From SG-bin7 sp964498095 (GTDB lineage Bacteria; Bdellovibrionota; Bdellovibrionia; Bdellovibrionales; SG-bin7), in assembly GCA_964498095.1 (NCBI GenBank), contig CAZCFY010000012.1, positions 71,909-135,908 of the forward strand: a stretch of DNA of 64,000 bases. Direction: 5' to 3'. The stretch's first letter is position 1. Each line of letters begins with the position of its first letter. The notes beneath the pieces were generated by a model. The model was not told the DNA's origin. It searched no databases and saw nothing but the letters and a program-made list of their open reading frames with translations. Positions 60,817 through 64,000 of this stretch are shown in pieces. The position numbers and the translations under genes are program-made.

Positions 60817-61540
60817 ACGCCGCCGTCACGAAGAACCCGAAAATCATGATCGCTGGCTGGTATCCTACGCTGACTTCATCACATTGATGTTTGCGTTTTT
60901 TATCGTGATGTACGCTACCGCGCAAAGAAATCCCGAAAAAGAAAAAGAGTTTGAAAAGTCAGTCCGCAAATACTTTGCATCCATCGCGCAAAGTATGGGC
61001 CGATCGATGTACAACGAAACGGAAATGGGAAATTCACCAATTGCGCCGCCGATGGATATGCCGAGGTCTTCTAGCGCGGCGGAAGCCATCGCCCAAAAGC
61101 TAAAAAACTCCGATGAAACGGGAGAACTATCGCGGGCGGTAGAGCAGGTTTATCATGACGTATATGGCGTGCGTATCCGCGTGCTGGCGTCTTCGCTATT
61201 TGAGTCTGGCTCTTCGCGTTTGACCGAGTCGAGCGTTGAATCCTTAAAAACTTTAGGTAACGTTTTAAAAGAGCTGGACGGAAAAATCATCATCGAGGGT
61301 CACACCGACGACTTACCAATAAAATCGGCGAAGTACCCTTCGAATTGGGAGCTTTCAACCGACCGGGCGGCTAAGATTCTGCGTTACTTAAATGAGTTTC
61401 ACGAAATCGATTCCCGCCGCATGGTTGTTGTCGGGTATGCCGACTCCAAACCCGCTTATCCCAATAATTCCGCCGCCAATCGCGCGAAAAATCGCCGCAT
61501 AGAAATATTAATTACGAATGCCGATGCGGCGGGGATGTAA
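60794..61540 (+). CDS. motB: flagellar stator protein MotB
   Basis: 248 residues from a TTG at 60794 or a nearby TTG at 60803; translation is likely coupled to motA, and no better start is available. Asp27 in the single membrane helix (SYADFITLMFAFFIVMYA) is the ion-carrying residue. The C-terminal OmpA-like domain (GHTDDLPI, NWELSTDRAAKI, NRAKNRRIEI) binds peptidoglycan. Start uncertainty affects only a few residues. Confidence 0.93.
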   Translation: MVLLSTLRRRRHEEPENHDRWLVSYADFITLMFAFFIVMYATAQRNPEKEKEFEKSVRKYFASIAQSMGRSMYNETEMGNSPIAPPMDMPRSSSAAEAIAQKLKNSDETGELSRAVEQVYHDVYGVRIRVLASSLFESGSSRLTESSVESLKTLGNVLKELDGKIIIEGHTDDLPIKSAKYPSNWELSTDRAAKILRYLNEFHEIDSRRMVVVGYADSKPAYPNNSAANRAKNRRIEILITNADAAGM

Positions 61541-62134
61541 TTACTTATATTGGATTTTAATGTTTCGAATCACCACGTCTTTAACGGGCTTATCAAAAAG
61601 ATCGCGCTTTACGTTGGCAATTGCTTTTACCACGTCAAAGCCATCGACCACTTGACCAAAAATAGTAAAAGAACCATCAAGATCATTTTGGTCTTTTAAG
61701 GTAATAAAAAACTGACTGCCATTTTTCTCTGGCTTGGCGGCGGCCATGGCCACCATTCCGGGATAATCAAAGTTTAATTCGGGGCTTATCTCTTGATCGA
61801 CGCCAAAGCCAGGTCCACCTTTACCGGTGCCGAGCGGATCGCCGCCTTGAATGATGAAATTAGGCACCACGCGATGAAAGGTAAGACCATTATAGAATGG
61901 TTTTTTTACTTTTTTGCGCATGTTTGGGTCGACAGATTCTTTTTTTCCAAGCGCGAGACCGATAAAGTTATTTACCGTGTTTCTGGCTTTATCGTGAAAC
62001 ATTTTAATGCGAATTTCACCCATGCTGGTTTGCAAGATAGCATAAACGGCGCTGGCGCGCTTCGGGTTACCGATGATTTGCGCCGATGCCACACTGAAGG
62101 ATAAAGACAAAATTAAAACTAGGAATAGCCGCAT
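61541..62134 (-). CDS. secreted cyclophilin-type peptidyl-prolyl isomerase
   Basis: 197 residues. Signal peptide to about 18 (SVASA). The cyclophilin fold is complete: FHRVVPNFIIQGGDPLGTG (catalytic Arg and Gln region), GSQFFITL, and TIFGQVVDGFDVV. It folds proline-containing proteins in the periplasm, like PpiA. An insert KKESVDPNMRKKVKKPFY sits before the catalytic block. Convergent with motB, directly abutting (0 bp between the stops). Confidence 0.93.
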   Translation of the reverse strand: MRLFLVLILSLSFSVASAQIIGNPKRASAVYAILQTSMGEIRIKMFHDKARNTVNNFIGLALGKKESVDPNMRKKVKKPFYNGLTFHRVVPNFIIQGGDPLGTGKGGPGFGVDQEISPELNFDYPGMVAMAAAKPEKNGSQFFITLKDQNDLDGSFTIFGQVVDGFDVVKAIANVKRDLFDKPVKDVVIRNIKIQYK

Positions 62135-62146
62135 AATTTAACGCTA

Positions 62147-64000
62147 TTATTTCGCGTCAAATGGGTCAAGGTCTTTAACTAGGTCTCTATTCTCTTGGAG
62201 AGCTAGGTTGATTCGTTTGGTTAGCTCCGTCTCCGGCATTTGCATTAAAAAAGAAATCTTTTGGTAACTCGCGGAGTCCGGGTCCAGCCTGGCGCCCGGG
62301 GTTACGGTTACTAATTGCTGCAACTGTTCCATCAATCTTAAAAATTGATAGTTTTCCGTAAGCTTGCGTCCCCACCTGGCCCATGTTTTAGAATGGCCAG
62401 AAAGTTCTTTAATAGACTCAACGGTATTGGCGGTATTTAGTTTTACCGCTAACTGAAGCGCGGTCCATTGATAAAGGAATTCTACTTCTATCATGCCGCC
62501 GGGGGAATACTTAAGATCAGTCTTTTCACTTTTATTTTGTAACAGAAGTTTATCCCTAATTTCCCTAAGTGCCACGACCTCCTCGGCAGAGGGTGTTCGG
62601 CACACGGCCCACTCCCGTGTCGGCAAGTCCCCGTTAAGCAAACGGGATTTTAAATAGGCTTGCCGCTCCCAAACTTTCGCTTCTTTTTTTAAGTAAGCTT
62701 CCAGCTGCGCCTGCGTGACAACAACCAGACCCGCGTTGCCAGAGGGGCGTAAGCGGAAATCTAAAGAGTAAAGTGAGCCGCCCCGATTTTTTTGCGTTAG
62801 GCGGGTAACGACCCTTCTTGCCACCTTATGATCTGTCTCGGTGACTTCGGCTTGTGAAACAAAAACGAAGTCTAAATCAGAACGTAGCCCCAGCTCCATG
62901 CCTGCCCATTTGCCCATCGCCAAAATTGTGAGAGTGCTACCGGGTATTTCGGTGTGGGTGAGGTCCAAAATCTTTTGGCAAATATTATCGGCAGCGGTCG
63001 TCAACGCCGAGGTGAGAAATTCGACCGACTTCTCGGTTAAAAAGCGGCTGCTGGTGATAAGTTCCGTTAAAAGTTTATAATCACCGAGTTGATCTAAGGC
63101 TTCGTTGAGATCTACCGCGAGTGAGGCATGGGTCTTTAACAAGTAACTATCTATGAGTTCCGGCCGCGCAATCAGAATTTGGCTTAGGTAAGGCGAGACA
63201 GAAAATAACCAAGCGAGTTGCTTTATCAGAGTTGGTTCACGATTAAAGAGCGTAAAGAAGGTGGCCTTGGCCCGGGTCGCCCGCGAGAAATCCACCAGAA
63301 ATGATAGGGCCAAATCTTTATCCCCAGTCATATTCTTTAGTTCGCTAATAAAAGATTGCAGAAATAAAAGCCGCTGGCGTTCGTCGCTCTCGGTTTTGCG
63401 CGAAAGTACGCGTGTTGTAATCAGTTCCTTCCAGGACTTTTGCGTCTTTTCGGAGGTCAAACCCTGCTTAGCTAACCATTCTAACTGAGCGTCGAGTTCC
63501 GCCGGGATCTCGGTCTCATCGCGCACATCGCCCAATAGCGAAGTTACAAGCTTATTGACATGCGCCGCCCGCGAAAAAATTTCTTCTTCGATGAGTTTAG
63601 AGTTATGCGTAAGAGCGGGAGCCCACAAATGTGTTTGCTGATCATTTGCGGACTGGATCCAATTTTCTAGCTGACGGAAAAACCAATAGGACTCACTGAG
63701 ATAATCGGCGTCATTGGCCGGGAATAAATTTTGCTTTTTAAATAAGCGCAACGCTTCGGTGGTTGAGCGAGTGCGAAGCTCAGGAATGCGGCCACCATGA
63801 ATGACTTGAAGTGAATGGACAAAAAGCTCAATGTCTCTAATCCCACCAATGCCTAATTTTAGATTAAATGACTTATCGTCTTTCGCTGGGTAATGGTGCT
63901 GGATTTTTTTTCTTAGACTTTTTAAATCTTCCAATAAGGTATAATCTAAGTGCTTGCGAAAACAAAAGCGGGGTACGAGATTTGCTATTTCATCAATAGT
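62147..64000 (-). CDS. glnE: glutamine-synthetase adenylyltransferase/deadenylylase (partial)
   Basis: The frame runs on through the right edge; 617 residues are visible of about 950 expected, so the N-terminus is missing. The apparent start at 63934 is internal. Seen: LGIGGIRDIELFVHSLQVIHGG (end of the N-terminal domain), then the second nucleotidyltransferase: LAMGKWAGMELGLRSDLDFVFV with the metal Asp pair, LDFRLRPSGNAG and PGGMIEVEFLYQ. GlnE adenylylates glutamine synthetase (Tyr399 of GlnA here) when glutamine is high, and PII adjusts the balance. Confidence 0.94.
   Translation of the reverse strand, partial: TIDEIANLVPRFCFRKHLDYTLLEDLKSLRKKIQHHYPAKDDKSFNLKLGIGGIRDIELFVHSLQVIHGGRIPELRTRSTTEALRLFKKQNLFPANDADYLSESYWFFRQLENWIQSANDQQTHLWAPALTHNSKLIEEEIFSRAAHVNKLVTSLLGDVRDETEIPAELDAQLEWLAKQGLTSEKTQKSWKELITTRVLSRKTESDERQRLLFLQSFISELKNMTGDKDLALSFLVDFSRATRAKATFFTLFNREPTLIKQLAWLFSVSPYLSQILIARPELIDSYLLKTHASLAVDLNEALDQLGDYKLLTELITSSRFLTEKSVEFLTSALTTAADNICQKILDLTHTEIPGSTLTILAMGKWAGMELGLRSDLDFVFVSQAEVTETDHKVARRVVTRLTQKNRGGSLYSLDFRLRPSGNAGLVVVTQAQLEAYLKKEAKVWERQAYLKSRLLNGDLPTREWAVCRTPSAEEVVALREIRDKLLLQNKSEKTDLKYSPGGMIEVEFLYQWTALQLAVKLNTANTVESIKELSGHSKTWARWGRKLTENYQFLRLMEQLQQLVTVTPGARLDPDSASYQKISFLMQMPETELTKRINLALQENRDLVKDLDPFDAK

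Overview
The window reads as chromosomal core plus lineage-specific sequence of a motile, aerobic Gram-negative bacterium. The best guess is the Bdellovibrio-like lineage (Bdellovibrionota). Support: a secreted trypsin-type protease, many lipoproteins and predicted outer-membrane barrels, a caa3-type oxidase operon, a polar-motility/chemotaxis gene set, moderate GC and very tight gene packing. This assignment is an inference; there is no rRNA gene to confirm it, and I saw no tRNA, CRISPR array, prophage or intact insertion sequence.

Layout. 0-8 kb: the end of an unknown gene, a lipoprotein, a trypsin-like protease, a hybrid histidine kinase, an RND permease without adjacent partners, and a low-complexity lipoprotein. 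8-16 kb: LOG-family enzyme, MscL, RNA-binding RRM/RGG protein, RluA-type pseudouridine synthase, MBL hydrolase, CheY-like regulator, an acyl-CoA dehydrogenase / beta-keto acid cleavage enzyme / DUF4421 operon, and a PlsC acyltransferase. 15.4-17 kb: small secreted CPxC proteins in a tandem-paralogue arrangement with twin terminators. 17-19 kb: glnB-glnA. 19-25 kb: GGCT-like protein, trmL, secA, a zinc-ribbon protein, a coiled-coil protein and tcdA. 26-32.7 kb: an eight-gene aa3/caa3 oxidase operon (cytochrome c, SCO, coxB, coxA, coxC, subunit IV, ctaB, ctaA). 33-35 kb: divergent maleylacetoacetate isomerase and fumarylacetoacetase-family genes. 35-42.7 kb (minus strand): pckA and a run ndk-rlmD-TPR lipoprotein-rodZ-GT39-PHP. 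42.7-46 kb: cupin, RMD1/DUF155, DUF1704 metallopeptidase-like and Gly-zipper lipoprotein genes. 46-54.3 kb: a heme protein divergent from a chemotaxis operon (cheA, cheW, mcp, and one gene fusing CheR, a receiver and CheB). 54.4-56 kb: a porin with a long 5' hairpin and an HNH-type N-terminal remnant. 56-60 kb: dus, a NodIJ-like ABC pair whose ATPase motifs are degenerate, and an epimerase. 60-64 kb: motA-motB, a periplasmic cyclophilin and the 3' part of glnE.

How it works together. GlnB (PII), glutamine synthetase and GlnE form the classic nitrogen-control set. PepCK, the tyrosine-catabolic enzymes, and the acyl-CoA dehydrogenase/BKACE pair suit growth on amino acids and lipids, with electrons leaving through the A2-type haem-copper oxidase. 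Chemotaxis genes, a CheY-like regulator and MotAB supply motility; a FliA-like promoter sits in front of cheA.

The signals most worth following are: a 10-bp perfect hairpin that buries the start codon of the CheR-receiver-CheB gene, with a second ribosome-site hairpin before an outer-membrane protein gene; a 43-bp intergenic repeat present twice about 30 kb apart; the ABC ATPase with all motifs eroded beside an intact permease; the RMD1/DUF1704 (HExxxH) neighbourhood; and an ndk-rRNA methyltransferase-pilF-rodZ gene order that resembles the gammaproteobacterial one but with a different methyltransferase.
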